Source of the DNA: Bacillus sp. FJAT-18017
Lineage (GTDB): Bacteria; Bacillota; Bacilli; Bacillales; Cytobacillaceae
Direction: 5' to 3'
DNA: 64,000 nucleotides
Assembly (NCBI RefSeq): GCF_001278805.1
Contig: NZ_CP012602.1
Location: 909,001-973,000 of the forward strand
In this document: in pieces, positions 35,767 to 43,207 of the stretch
Layout: the number at the start of each line of letters is the position of its first letter
Numbering within the stretch: the stretch's first letter is position 1
Program-made: the position numbers and the translations under genes
Notes under the pieces: model-generated
What the model saw: only the letters and a program-made list of their open reading frames with translations
Databases searched by the model: none
Told to the model about the DNA's origin: nothing

Positions 35767-36366
35767 TCATCGAATTAAATCCTTGAACAGCGCCTCCATG
35801 TCTTCAACAGTTGCCATTCCATTCGCAAATACCCGGCCATCCGGCTTGATGTTAATCTCAAGCCGATTCGGAGTATTCGTCAAAACATCCTTCAAATGGG
35901 CATACCGCTCTGTCAGGAAATGATAGCGCTGATTGGCTGACCCAACCCAGGGGCGGCTTAAATCCCGTCTTTCCCGCACAAAAGGGCCATCAATCAGTAA
36001 ATCCGTCACCCCTAGCAGCGCATTCCAATCATCCCGGTCAGCCGCCTGTATGTTCTCAAGCACATACCCGCTAAACGTCATTACCGAAAGCCCTTCAGCC
36101 TTCAACCTTCCGCCAAGCTCCGCCAACGCACCGGCCTGCTCGAACGGTTCACCGCCGAGGAAGGTGATTCCTTCTATATCCGGACCATCAATAATCTGTT
36201 GAAAAAGCTCGTCAACTTCAACATCAAATCCGCCCTTCGTCGACCAGGTGAACGGAACTGCACATCCGGGGCAATGGATCGGACAGCCCTGCACCTGGAG
36301 GCAAGCCCGATTGCCTGGCCCTTCAACACGAGTAAACGGAATGAATTGGTGTATACGCAGCTTCAT
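35767..36366 (-). CDS. NrdG-like 4Fe-4S single-cluster radical SAM protein
   Basis: 199 residues of the NrdG/glycyl-radical-activase type: RVEGPGNRACLQVQGCP then IHCPGC, giving the cluster motif C-x3-C-x2-C, TFLGGEPFEQ (SAM-binding GGE), DLLIDGPFV and ERRDLSRPWVGSANQR as in NrdG. The enzyme would bind one 4Fe-4S cluster and make a 5'-deoxyadenosyl radical. No nrdD lies next to it; it is the last gene of the AAA/DUF2997/Ycf35-like cluster and overlaps the preceding gene by one base, so its target is probably within this cluster (inference). Confidence 0.85.
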   Translation of the reverse strand: MKLRIHQFIPFTRVEGPGNRACLQVQGCPIHCPGCAVPFTWSTKGGFDVEVDELFQQIIDGPDIEGITFLGGEPFEQAGALAELGGRLKAEGLSVMTFSGYVLENIQAADRDDWNALLGVTDLLIDGPFVRERRDLSRPWVGSANQRYHFLTERYAHLKDVLTNTPNRLEINIKPDGRVFANGMATVEDMEALFKDLIR

Positions 36367-37250
36367 TAAAAGTCAACCATCCGTCCACCCCGATTAGGAG
36401 TAAATTCCCCAACATCGGATACGGTCACGAGCGGGCGCACCCGTTCAGCAATATGCGGCTTCAGTCCCAGCAGTTCGCTAAATTCATCGTATGACCGGAA
36501 TCCACCGGTCTTGGAACGCTCGGCAACAGCTTTTTTTGCTAAAATAATCCCAATGCCAGGAAGCTGGGCAAGCTCCTTTTCATCAGCCCGATTGATGTCA
36601 ACCAAATAGGGGAAAGAAGGATTGGCCGTACTAGCTGCCTTACCTGCTGAAGTCTCGGCAGCACCAACGTGTTCCACGGTACGAGGTCTGTATCCAGAGG
36701 ACTCCTCACCTCGGGGTTCCGCAGCGCGTGTATCTCCCCGCCCCTGTCTATCATCCTTTGAAAGATTACGAGTAAACGTTTCTGAAGCTGAACCATTTCC
36801 ATCAACTGTGCTTGGTCTTACAACCGAATCCTCGCCAGCCGGACGTTTAAAACCTTCCTGTGATTGCCGGTTGAGCCGGATACCATATTCCGATTGGATC
36901 TGTCCGCGCAGCCGCATTTCCTCTTCAGGCTCTCTTGCTTGGATAGCTTCAAGGCGCCACAAGAATTCCTTCCGTATTTTAAAGGCGTGAATCACCGATG
37001 CTATCCAGCCGACAACCAACGCAAAATCCAATACATCATTTTGCCACGCATTTCTATCGTAAGCTTCCCCCAATGTAAACAATAAGATAAAAGGAATAGC
37101 ATATAAAATTCCATATAATGACCATTTCTTGTACTTAACCCGGTAGCCAACATAAAAAAACGCGGCCCAGTTGAACATGAGTGTAAACGGCAGCAATACC
37201 CACCAGGAATGGACAATTTTCCAGGCAGCGCTCTTATTTTCTATTCCCAT
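36366..37250 (-). CDS. membrane protein with C-terminal helix-hairpin-helix domain and RGGRMVDF tail
   Basis: 294 residues: three to four TM helices in the first about 95 residues (WWVLLPFTLMFNWAAFFYVG and onward), a polar, low-complexity linker (about 100-215), and a ComEA-like HhH domain (DINRADEKELAQLPGIGIIL then AKKAVAERSKTGGF, about 220-280). It ends RGGRMVDF-stop, almost the same tail as the AAA ATPase of the cluster (RGGRAVDF). GGGAGG lies before the ATG; the stop overlaps the start of the radical SAM gene. The HhH may bind DNA or act as a protein module; function unknown. Confidence 0.8.
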   Translation of the reverse strand: MGIENKSAAWKIVHSWWVLLPFTLMFNWAAFFYVGYRVKYKKWSLYGILYAIPFILLFTLGEAYDRNAWQNDVLDFALVVGWIASVIHAFKIRKEFLWRLEAIQAREPEEEMRLRGQIQSEYGIRLNRQSQEGFKRPAGEDSVVRPSTVDGNGSASETFTRNLSKDDRQGRGDTRAAEPRGEESSGYRPRTVEHVGAAETSAGKAASTANPSFPYLVDINRADEKELAQLPGIGIILAKKAVAERSKTGGFRSYDEFSELLGLKPHIAERVRPLVTVSDVGEFTPNRGGRMVDF

Positions 37251-37430
37251 CTTAAAAATTCCTCCCTATAAATCTATAATTCTTTCCCGCGCTATAGCTG
37301 CGGAAACAAGAGAGAATATCGGTTGCGTAAATCAACGACACGTCTAAATAAGGATTTATAAGACAAAACTGCTCTCGAGGGGCATCGAAGCGTCTAGACG
37401 AAACTAGTCTCATAGCAAGCAACAATCCTG

Positions 37431-38162
37431 TCACCTCTGAATATTTAGCGTAATCACAATTGAGTTGTCCTCAAGCACTTCTTCCGACTCGATCGACAAA
37501 TTCTTCTCGGCAGCCCGCTGCTTCAGTTTCTCGTACACAACCGTTTGCAGGCAGCGCTTGTACTCCTCATCGATATCAGAAAGATACGCATACATTTCAT
37601 GCATATTCGGGTTCGATTTTATCTCGACCGTAAAAGGGGCATCACCGTTTTGGCGGAACGTCAAAGGCGTCCCCTGCACAACGCAGGAAATCTCGCCATC
37701 CGCTTTCTCGTATGCATTCACCCCGAATTCCTTCAACGTCCGGACCAGCAGCCCGCCATCCCGGAAATTCGTTGGAAAAACCTTAACAGAATCCTGCTGC
37801 AGCTGTTCCTGAATCGCTTCGGTTCCTAGAACAAACAGCCTGCGTCCGGCAGAGAGCTCCACATCCCGCATGAACTGCTCCAAAAGCGCAACATCATCCT
37901 GCTTGGTGAAGAGCGCATGCCATTTTCCATCAATATGCTCCCAGTAAAAGAAATTCTTTTCATTAATATGCGTCTTAATGTTGCCGCCATATTTCTCTGC
38001 ATCATAGCCGGCCAGTTGAAGTGTCCGCACCAAATCGAGCTCATTCTCGAACGTCGTCTCCACCTTCACCTGCATCGAATCGACCCAATCGTCGAGTTTA
38101 TCCTTGCTCATCACAGCCCGCAGCGCAAGCGCAAGAGGAATTAACGCCAAAGACACTGACAT
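37431..38162 (-). CDS. Ycf35/DUF1257-like protein
   Basis: 243 residues. The second half (from about 120) has the DUF1257 pattern: LVRTLKEFGVNAYEKADGEI, FTVEIKSNPNMHEMYAYLSD, CLQTVVYEKLKQRAAEKNL, and the ending VLEDNSIVITL. The first half repeats the front of it (VKVETTFENELDLVRTLQLA then GYDA), so the protein looks like an internal duplication. DUF1257/Ycf35 is encoded in red-algal plastids and cyanobacteria and has no known function. GGAGG precedes ATG 38162; the long upstream frame extension overlaps the DUF2997 gene and is rejected. Confidence 0.78.
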   Translation of the reverse strand: MSVSLALIPLALALRAVMSKDKLDDWVDSMQVKVETTFENELDLVRTLQLAGYDAEKYGGNIKTHINEKNFFYWEHIDGKWHALFTKQDDVALLEQFMRDVELSAGRRLFVLGTEAIQEQLQQDSVKVFPTNFRDGGLLVRTLKEFGVNAYEKADGEISCVVQGTPLTFRQNGDAPFTVEIKSNPNMHEMYAYLSDIDEEYKRCLQTVVYEKLKQRAAEKNLSIESEEVLEDNSIVITLNIQR

Positions 38163-38163
38163 C

Positions 38164-38391
38164 CTAACGTTCCTCCTTTGCGATCTGGCGGTTGATAGTC
38201 CATTCAGTTCCTTCCAGTTCAACCTGTTCTTTCTCGTAGTACTCGGAAGTATACTCGGAATCCACCACCTCGGCCTCAAGCAATTCCTCAAGTATCTTAA
38301 TATAATCCATGCATTTCTTACCCTTTATCCCAAGGACCTCGGCCTGAATTTGGCCATCGCTGAAAATCTGAACCTTAAGCTGTTTTGGCAA
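38164..38391 (-). CDS. DUF2997 protein
   Basis: 75 residues with the family pattern: basic beta strand (KVQIFSDGQIQAEVLGIKGK), KCMDYIKILEELLEAEVVD, EYTSEYYEKE. One nucleotide separates it from the Ycf35-like gene. DUF2997 proteins are small, of unknown function, and typically found beside DUF1257 genes (from memory of cyanobacterial and Bacillus genomes). Likely a partner subunit of the Ycf35-like protein. Confidence 0.85.
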   Translation of the reverse strand: MPKQLKVQIFSDGQIQAEVLGIKGKKCMDYIKILEELLEAEVVDSEYTSEYYEKEQVELEGTEWTINRQIAKEER

Positions 38392-38480
38392 AGATCAACA
38401 CCGCCCCTTTTAAAAATTTTCTCACACTGCCTATATTGTTAAATGATAACAGCCATCCCATATTTCGCAACCCTGCTAGC

Positions 38481-40145
38481 TTAGAAATCCACAGCCCGGC
38501 CGCCGCGTGCCGATCGTACATCATCATCCGTCTTCGGTGGTGGAGCCACAACCGGCTCCTTGGCAGTACTAATATACTCAGCCCGATCTTCTTTCGGCGT
38601 AGCAGCCACAGCCCGGACATTCGCCCACTCGCGAATCGATGTAATCTGCTCAGCCTGGGTGACCGATAGAGGCACTGTGTTCGAAATGGCCTTCTCAAAA
38701 TCGCCAAAAGCGATACTGCGGTCCTCGAAAAACGCCTCAAACAGCGCAGCAATTACAATCTGTTCAATCTCAGCCCCGACATAGCCCTCGGTCATATCCG
38801 CAAGGCTCTCAATCACAGCATCCGACACAACAAAATCGCCAACAACCTCAGGATCCTTCAGACGCTTATCCATATGAAGCTTAAAAATATCCATCCGTTC
38901 CTTCCTGGTAGGCAGATCAACAAAGAAAATCTCATCAAAGCGGCCTTTCCGCAAAAGCTCCGCCGGCAGCGAGTGAATATTATTCGCCGTCGCAACAACG
39001 AATACCGGCTTTGTTTTTTCCTGCATCCATGTCAGAAACGTCCCGAAAATTCGGCTCGACGTCCCGGAATCGCCGCTGCCAGACAACCCGCTAAACCCTT
39101 TCTCAATCTCATCAATCCAAAGAATAGAAGGGGAGATAGCCTCAACGGTCTGGATTGCCTTCCGCATATTTTCCTCGGAACTTCCGATAATCCCGCTGAA
39201 AATCTTGCCCATATCGAGACGCAACAGCGGCAGATGCCACATCGCGCTAACCGATTTCGCAATCAAGCTCTTTCCACAGCCCGGAACACCGGTAATCAGC
39301 ACACCTTTTGGCGCCGGAAGCCCATATTTTTGAGCAGAATCGAGCCATGACTTATTTCGTTTCTTTAGCCAGCGCTTCAGATTCTCAAGCCCGCCGACAT
39401 CCTCAATCCGCAAATCGCTCTTCACGAATTCGAGAATTTCCGACTTTTTAATAATCTGCCGTTTCTCCTCAAGGATCACCTCAACATCATCCACATCAAG
39501 CCGGCCATCCTCAACCATCGCCCGTGCAAAAGCATTCTCCGCCTCATGCAGCGTCAGCCCGAGCGCCGCCTTCGCAAGCCGCTCCTTCTCCTCATTCCCA
39601 AGGTCGATCGTAATTCGCCCGCCACGCTGATTCGCATAAATCATCTCATCAAGCACATACTTGATTTCGGAAAAAGAAGGCAGGTCAAAATCGACAATAG
39701 TAAAATCCTTCTGCAAATCATTCGGCAGCACCAGGCTCGGACTCACAAAAATCACATTCTTCGGACTCGGACTCTGTTTCAAAAACGGCAGCAAATCACG
39801 GATCTTCCGAATCACCTCCATATTCGCCGGCCGATTGTTCGCCCCAAAATACACATGAAAATCCTTCAAAATGAAAATCGCCGGATGCTCATACTTCCCT
39901 ATGTAATCAAGCGCCTTAAGTGGGTCCTTCGTTTCCCCAGATCCCTTCTTGCCATACTCCGCCAGCCCATTCGTCACACTCCACGTAAACACCGTCCGCG
40001 TCGTCTTTATCAAGCTTTCATCACTTACCACCGAACGAATCACCGACAAAGCCCGCTCCTCTTCCCACGTCGAAATATACAAATAAGGAAAACGCGCCTT
40101 CAATAAATTCGCAATCAAAACCTTAAACTTCGAATTACCTTGCAT
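38481..40145 (-). CDS. Ycf46-like AAA+ ATPase with RGGRAVDF tail
   Basis: 554 residues. The N-terminal domain (about 1-225; FPYLYISTWEEERALSVIRS) is degenerate AAA-like as in Ycf46. The AAA+ core has Walker A ITGVPGCGKSLIAKSV, Walker B PSILWIDEIEKGF, sensor-1 VVATANN, and an arginine-finger region RKGRFDEIFFVDLP, then a lid helical domain. A disordered linker ends in RGGRAVDF-stop. AAAGGGG precedes the ATG. First gene of the five-gene minus-strand cluster; the repeat array 40269-40396 lies upstream. Probably remodels a protein or complex made by its neighbours; Ycf46 itself has no settled molecular role. Confidence 0.88.
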   Translation of the reverse strand: MQGNSKFKVLIANLLKARFPYLYISTWEEERALSVIRSVVSDESLIKTTRTVFTWSVTNGLAEYGKKGSGETKDPLKALDYIGKYEHPAIFILKDFHVYFGANNRPANMEVIRKIRDLLPFLKQSPSPKNVIFVSPSLVLPNDLQKDFTIVDFDLPSFSEIKYVLDEMIYANQRGGRITIDLGNEEKERLAKAALGLTLHEAENAFARAMVEDGRLDVDDVEVILEEKRQIIKKSEILEFVKSDLRIEDVGGLENLKRWLKKRNKSWLDSAQKYGLPAPKGVLITGVPGCGKSLIAKSVSAMWHLPLLRLDMGKIFSGIIGSSEENMRKAIQTVEAISPSILWIDEIEKGFSGLSGSGDSGTSSRIFGTFLTWMQEKTKPVFVVATANNIHSLPAELLRKGRFDEIFFVDLPTRKERMDIFKLHMDKRLKDPEVVGDFVVSDAVIESLADMTEGYVGAEIEQIVIAALFEAFFEDRSIAFGDFEKAISNTVPLSVTQAEQITSIREWANVRAVAATPKEDRAEYISTAKEPVVAPPPKTDDDVRSARGGRAVDF

Positions 40146-40267
40146 ACAACATAACCCCTTTATTCATCTACTCCAGCCACAAAACGGCATCATCTTATAA
40201 AATTCAACAATAAACCCCTTAAACCCTCTTTTTTGGAAAAACTGGCGGGTTCACCAGTCCCTTGAAT

Positions 40268-40396
40268 CAGGACAATTTTTTATCTGGACAGATTTTTCGG
40301 TATTCAAGACACATTTTTCGATATTCAGGACATTTCCCGAAAAATACAGGACATTTCCCAAAAAATGCAGGACAGATTTTCACTTTTTCAGGACAA
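40268..40396. repeat. 21-nt array, family A copy 2
   Basis: RGACA words at 40269, about 40285, 40306, 40327, 40348, 40369 and 40390; all but the first interval are 21 nt. Very similar to 13263-13396 over its full length. Lies between the start of the AAA gene and the SdpR promoter in the gap 40146-40633. Confidence 0.88.
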
Positions 40397-40633
40397 ACTC
40401 CATTTCAGCCTAAAAACTGAGAACGGACCAACCTTAAAAAAGTCCAAAAACCTCTGGCGATAAAGAAATTTCATTATACCGAGAAGGAAGGTCATTGTAC
40501 AAAATTCGGTAATCCTATCCTTGTCGCAGAACTTAACGGGACAGGGTAGCCTAAAGAATTAATTTAAACTCCAAATCAAAAACCAAGTTATTTTATTACT
40601 AAAATCATATTTACTTATTCCACCAAACGTTGT

Positions 40634-40651
40634 AGTATTTAGTTAAATACT
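40634..40651. promoter_or_regulatory. palindromic operator for the SdpR-type regulator
   Basis: AGTATTTA-GT-TAAATACT is a perfect 18-bp palindrome 22 nt upstream of the sdpR start. ArsR-type autorepressors bind such sites; the match to this regulator is inferred from position. Confidence 0.65.
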
Positions 40652-40673
40652 TAAATGTTATGAGGAGCTAATT

Positions 40674-40955
40674 ATGCAAGATACTTTTAAGGCCCTTTCA
40701 GACCCCACCCGGCGGAAGATATTGGATCTTCTAAAGCAAAAGGACCTAACCGCCGGGGAAATATCCGACCATTTTAAAATGACTAAACCTAGCATTTCTC
40801 AGCATCTGAAAATTTTGAAACACGCCAACCTTGTGCATGACGAAAAAAAAGGTCAATTTGTAGTATATTCCCTTAATACAACGGTATTTCAGGAAATTAT
40901 TAGCTGGGCACTGCATTTTGCTGATCAAACAAGTGGGAGAAAAGGGGAGGATTGA
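40674..40955 (+). CDS. sdpR: ArsR-family autorepressor, SdpR-like
   Basis: 93 residues with the winged HTH: MQDTFKALSDPTRRKILDLL, LTAGEISDHFKMTKPSISQH, LVHDEKKGQFVVYSLNT. GAGGAG precedes the ATG. In B. subtilis SdpR represses sdpRI until SdpI, bound to toxin SdpC, captures it at the membrane. Here it is followed by sdpI, and a perfect palindrome lies upstream. No sdpABC is in the window, so it may confer immunity to toxin made elsewhere. Confidence 0.88.
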   Translation: MQDTFKALSDPTRRKILDLLKQKDLTAGEISDHFKMTKPSISQHLKILKHANLVHDEKKGQFVVYSLNTTVFQEIISWALHFADQTSGRKGED

Positions 40956-40957
40956 AT

Positions 40958-41587
40958 ATGAAAAAACATGTATTACCGATTATTATTATTGCCTCAACAA
41001 TCATTTTATGGCTTGTTTTTTATAACAGGCTGCCTGGGGAAGTCCCAATACATTGGAATGCAAGTGGTGAAGTAGATGGATATGCTACTAAGTTAAATGC
41101 AATGTTAATGTCAATTGGCACTATGGTTTTGATTTATTTAGTTCTTGTGTTTATCCCTAGAATTGATCCGAAAAAAAGCAATTATAAATATTTCTCAAAA
41201 GGTTATTCCATCATAAATCTGTCAACATTACTGTTGTTTTTTGTAATCAATATATTAATGCTATTAGCCGGTCTTGATTATAAAGTAAATGTGAGCATTG
41301 TCATGCCGATCTTAGTAGGCATTACCTTCATAGTCATTGGAAATTATATGCCCCAAATGAAGCCGAATTATTTTGTCGGTATAAAAACACCATGGACACT
41401 TAATGATGAAAACAACTGGAAACAAACACATCGTTTTGGAGGAAGGACATTTATTATTGGCGGGTTACTTTTGATACTTTCAATCTTCCTGCCCGCTAGA
41501 TTTGTTGACATCAGTTTTCCAATTATTTTAGTAATTCTTCTGTCTCCTATTGTATATTCCTTTATTTTATTCAAGAAAAAAGTATAG
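40958..41587 (+). CDS. sdpI: SdpI-family immunity/signal membrane protein
   Basis: 209 residues, six TM helices, DUF1648 at the front (LWLVFYNRLPGEVPIHWNAS then GEVDGYATK) and an SdpI domain behind (IGNYMPQMKPNYFVGIKTPW then TLNDENNWKQTHRFGG). GGGGAGG lies 7 nt before ATG 40958; TTG 40952 is inferior. Overlapping the end region of sdpR, it is co-translated. Confers immunity to the killing factor SdpC and sequesters SdpR in the known system. Confidence 0.9.
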   Translation: MKKHVLPIIIIASTIILWLVFYNRLPGEVPIHWNASGEVDGYATKLNAMLMSIGTMVLIYLVLVFIPRIDPKKSNYKYFSKGYSIINLSTLLLFFVINILMLLAGLDYKVNVSIVMPILVGITFIVIGNYMPQMKPNYFVGIKTPWTLNDENNWKQTHRFGGRTFIIGGLLLILSIFLPARFVDISFPIILVILLSPIVYSFILFKKKV

Positions 41588-41896
41588 AGAAGTTATTATT
41601 CAACAACAGCATTGTTTGCTGGGTACAGGTTTTTAATGGTAACGGTATAATAATAATCTGGACAAAAATGAATACGAAGTATAAGGTGCTTTAAAATTCC
41701 TAGTTAGTAAAACTAACTGGGGATTTTTTTGTCTTTATGAATTAACGGAGGAGCCGTACCATATTTTATTGAGAGATACTTAGAAGGATACTACGGGCAG
41801 TTTAGTATTAGAAGGAATTAGTACCTCCTGAAGAGAAATACTGTACAAACCAATTTCAATATCTGATGATAGTTCCCATTAAGGAGGATGGCTTTT
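41588..41896. other. 309-nt gap holding a terminator
   Basis: Apart from the terminator 41695-41730 I see no gene or repeat. The right end carries the SD of the next gene. Confidence 0.4.
41695..41730 (+). terminator. terminator of sdpRI
   Basis: AAAT-CCTAGTTAGT, loop AAA, ACTAACT-GGGATTTTTTT: strong stem with T7. Confidence 0.85.
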
Positions 41897-42472
41897 TTGG
41901 TGATTGATAAGCTATTTAGCGATTTTCCGAACTTAGAAACCGAAAGACTTAAACTTAGAAAGATAACTTTAGATGATGTAGAAGATATGTATTCATACTG
42001 TTCTAATGAGGAAGTGCCAAAGTACTCTTCTTGGAACGCTCACAATTCTTTAGCGGAAACAAAGGAGACAATTGAACGGATAATAAATCAATGGGAAAAT
42101 AAGAAATTGGTTCATTGGGGAATTGAATATAAAGAAAACAGAAAATTAATTGGTACGATTGAATTTGTCACATGGGATACACAACATAAAGTTGCTGAAA
42201 TCGGATATGCTCTATCTCATGATTTTTGGGGAAGGGGAATCGCCACAGAAGCAGCAACTGAAGTAATAAAGTTCGGCTTTAACAATATGAACTTGGTTCG
42301 TATTCAAGCAAAATGCTACATAGAAAATATCGGTTCTGCACGCGTAATGGAAAAGGCAAAAATGTCCTTTGAAGGTGTCATTAGGAAGGGGCTGTACGTC
42401 AAAGGAAAACATCAAGATTTAAAAATGTATTCAATAATAAGCGAAGAGTTTTACCTCCTTCATAAAAGCTAG
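41897..42472 (+). CDS. RimJ/RimL-type GNAT N-acetyltransferase
   Basis: 191 residues. Motifs: LETERLKLRKITLDDVEDMY at the start, KLIGTIEFVTWD, EIGYALSHDFWGRGIATEA (acetyl-CoA loop), and NIGSARVMEKAKMSFEGVIR, typical of the ribosomal-protein/polymyxin-type RimJ/RimL branch. AAGGAGG at 41881-41887 abuts ATG 41888, so TTG 41897 (9-nt spacer) or GTG 41900 is the likely start. Substrate unknown. Confidence 0.88.
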   Translation: MVIDKLFSDFPNLETERLKLRKITLDDVEDMYSYCSNEEVPKYSSWNAHNSLAETKETIERIINQWENKKLVHWGIEYKENRKLIGTIEFVTWDTQHKVAEIGYALSHDFWGRGIATEAATEVIKFGFNNMNLVRIQAKCYIENIGSARVMEKAKMSFEGVIRKGLYVKGKHQDLKMYSIISEEFYLLHKS

Positions 42473-42581
42473 TTATATACGAGTCATATGTAAAAGCCGG
42501 AGTTAAGAGGTGAGTGGTGTATTACAATCCTTAAGAAAATAAGGATAATTGGTTGTTGAAGGAAATGTACTTACTAAAATC

Positions 42582-42606
42582 AGACACTAAAAAAATGTAG
42601 TGTCTA
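42582..42606 (+). terminator. terminator after the acetyltransferase gene
   Basis: AGACACTA, loop of eight, TAGTGTCT, then AATTTTCTTTT. Confidence 0.75.
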
Positions 42607-42700
42607 ATTTTCTTTTATTTGTCTCCTGAATGTTTTCAATAAGAAAGATTGTGAACTGTTGTATTTAAACTGTAGGGTACGTTAGTAGAATAAGCAAATA

Positions 42701-42740
42701 AAAAACCGAAACTCCTTTAAAATTGGGAATTTCGGTTTTT
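42701..42740. terminator. bidirectional terminator
   Basis: AAAAACCGAAA-TCC ... GGA-TTTCGGTTTTT, T-runs on both strands; serves the convergent plus- and minus-strand genes. Confidence 0.75.
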
Positions 42741-42807
42741 CTTGCCCTATCAACAGTAAACTTTAAACGGAGCCAAAATTAGAAACGCAGTACCAGGTTC
42801 GCACCTG

Positions 42808-43023
42808 CTACATTTTCCCCAGCTCATTATCAACAATTTCCTTCTGCCGCTCGATAATATCAATCGCCTGGTCGGAGACATCTTTTAACTCCTGATACAG
42901 CTCCTGAGAAGCCTGTGGATCGCCTTGCTTCACCTCATCGTAAATCTGCTCGACCAGCTGCCGCCTCTTGTGCCCGGCCTCACGCAGCTCATCACCCAGC
43001 TTTTCCAGTTTATTGAAGTCCAT
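42808..43023 (-). CDS. small coiled-coil protein
   Basis: 71 residues, highly charged and helical (KLEKLGDELREAGHKRRQLV and onward), no TM helix. CAGGAGG lies upstream of ATG 43023; the frame's earlier start is six codons upstream inside the SD. Small helical proteins of this kind are common in Bacillaceae; I do not recognise a function. Confidence 0.65.
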   Translation of the reverse strand: MDFNKLEKLGDELREAGHKRRQLVEQIYDEVKQGDPQASQELYQELKDVSDQAIDIIERQKEIVDNELGKM

Positions 43024-43207
43024 CGTAATCCCTCCTGACAACCTTTTTCACCTATTTTCCCGAATCCCATTAAAACAATCCTTTCGAGAGTCAATACCAA
43101 ATGGAAACTATTGGAACAAACCCACAGAAACCTCTCAAAGAAGGAAATCCGCCCTCAAACCAAGAATAAATAACACACCCATCAAAGAGCTAGCAGGGAG
43201 GAAGCAG

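Noticed and set aside
37252..37434. 60-codon frame between the Ycf35-like and HhH genes
   Set aside because: No SD or motif, rare-codon rich; the gap is better read as spacer in the operon.
39546..40106. 186-codon plus-strand frame opposite the AAA ATPase
   Set aside because: Arg/His/Ile-rich antisense artefact of a coding strand with strong codon bias.
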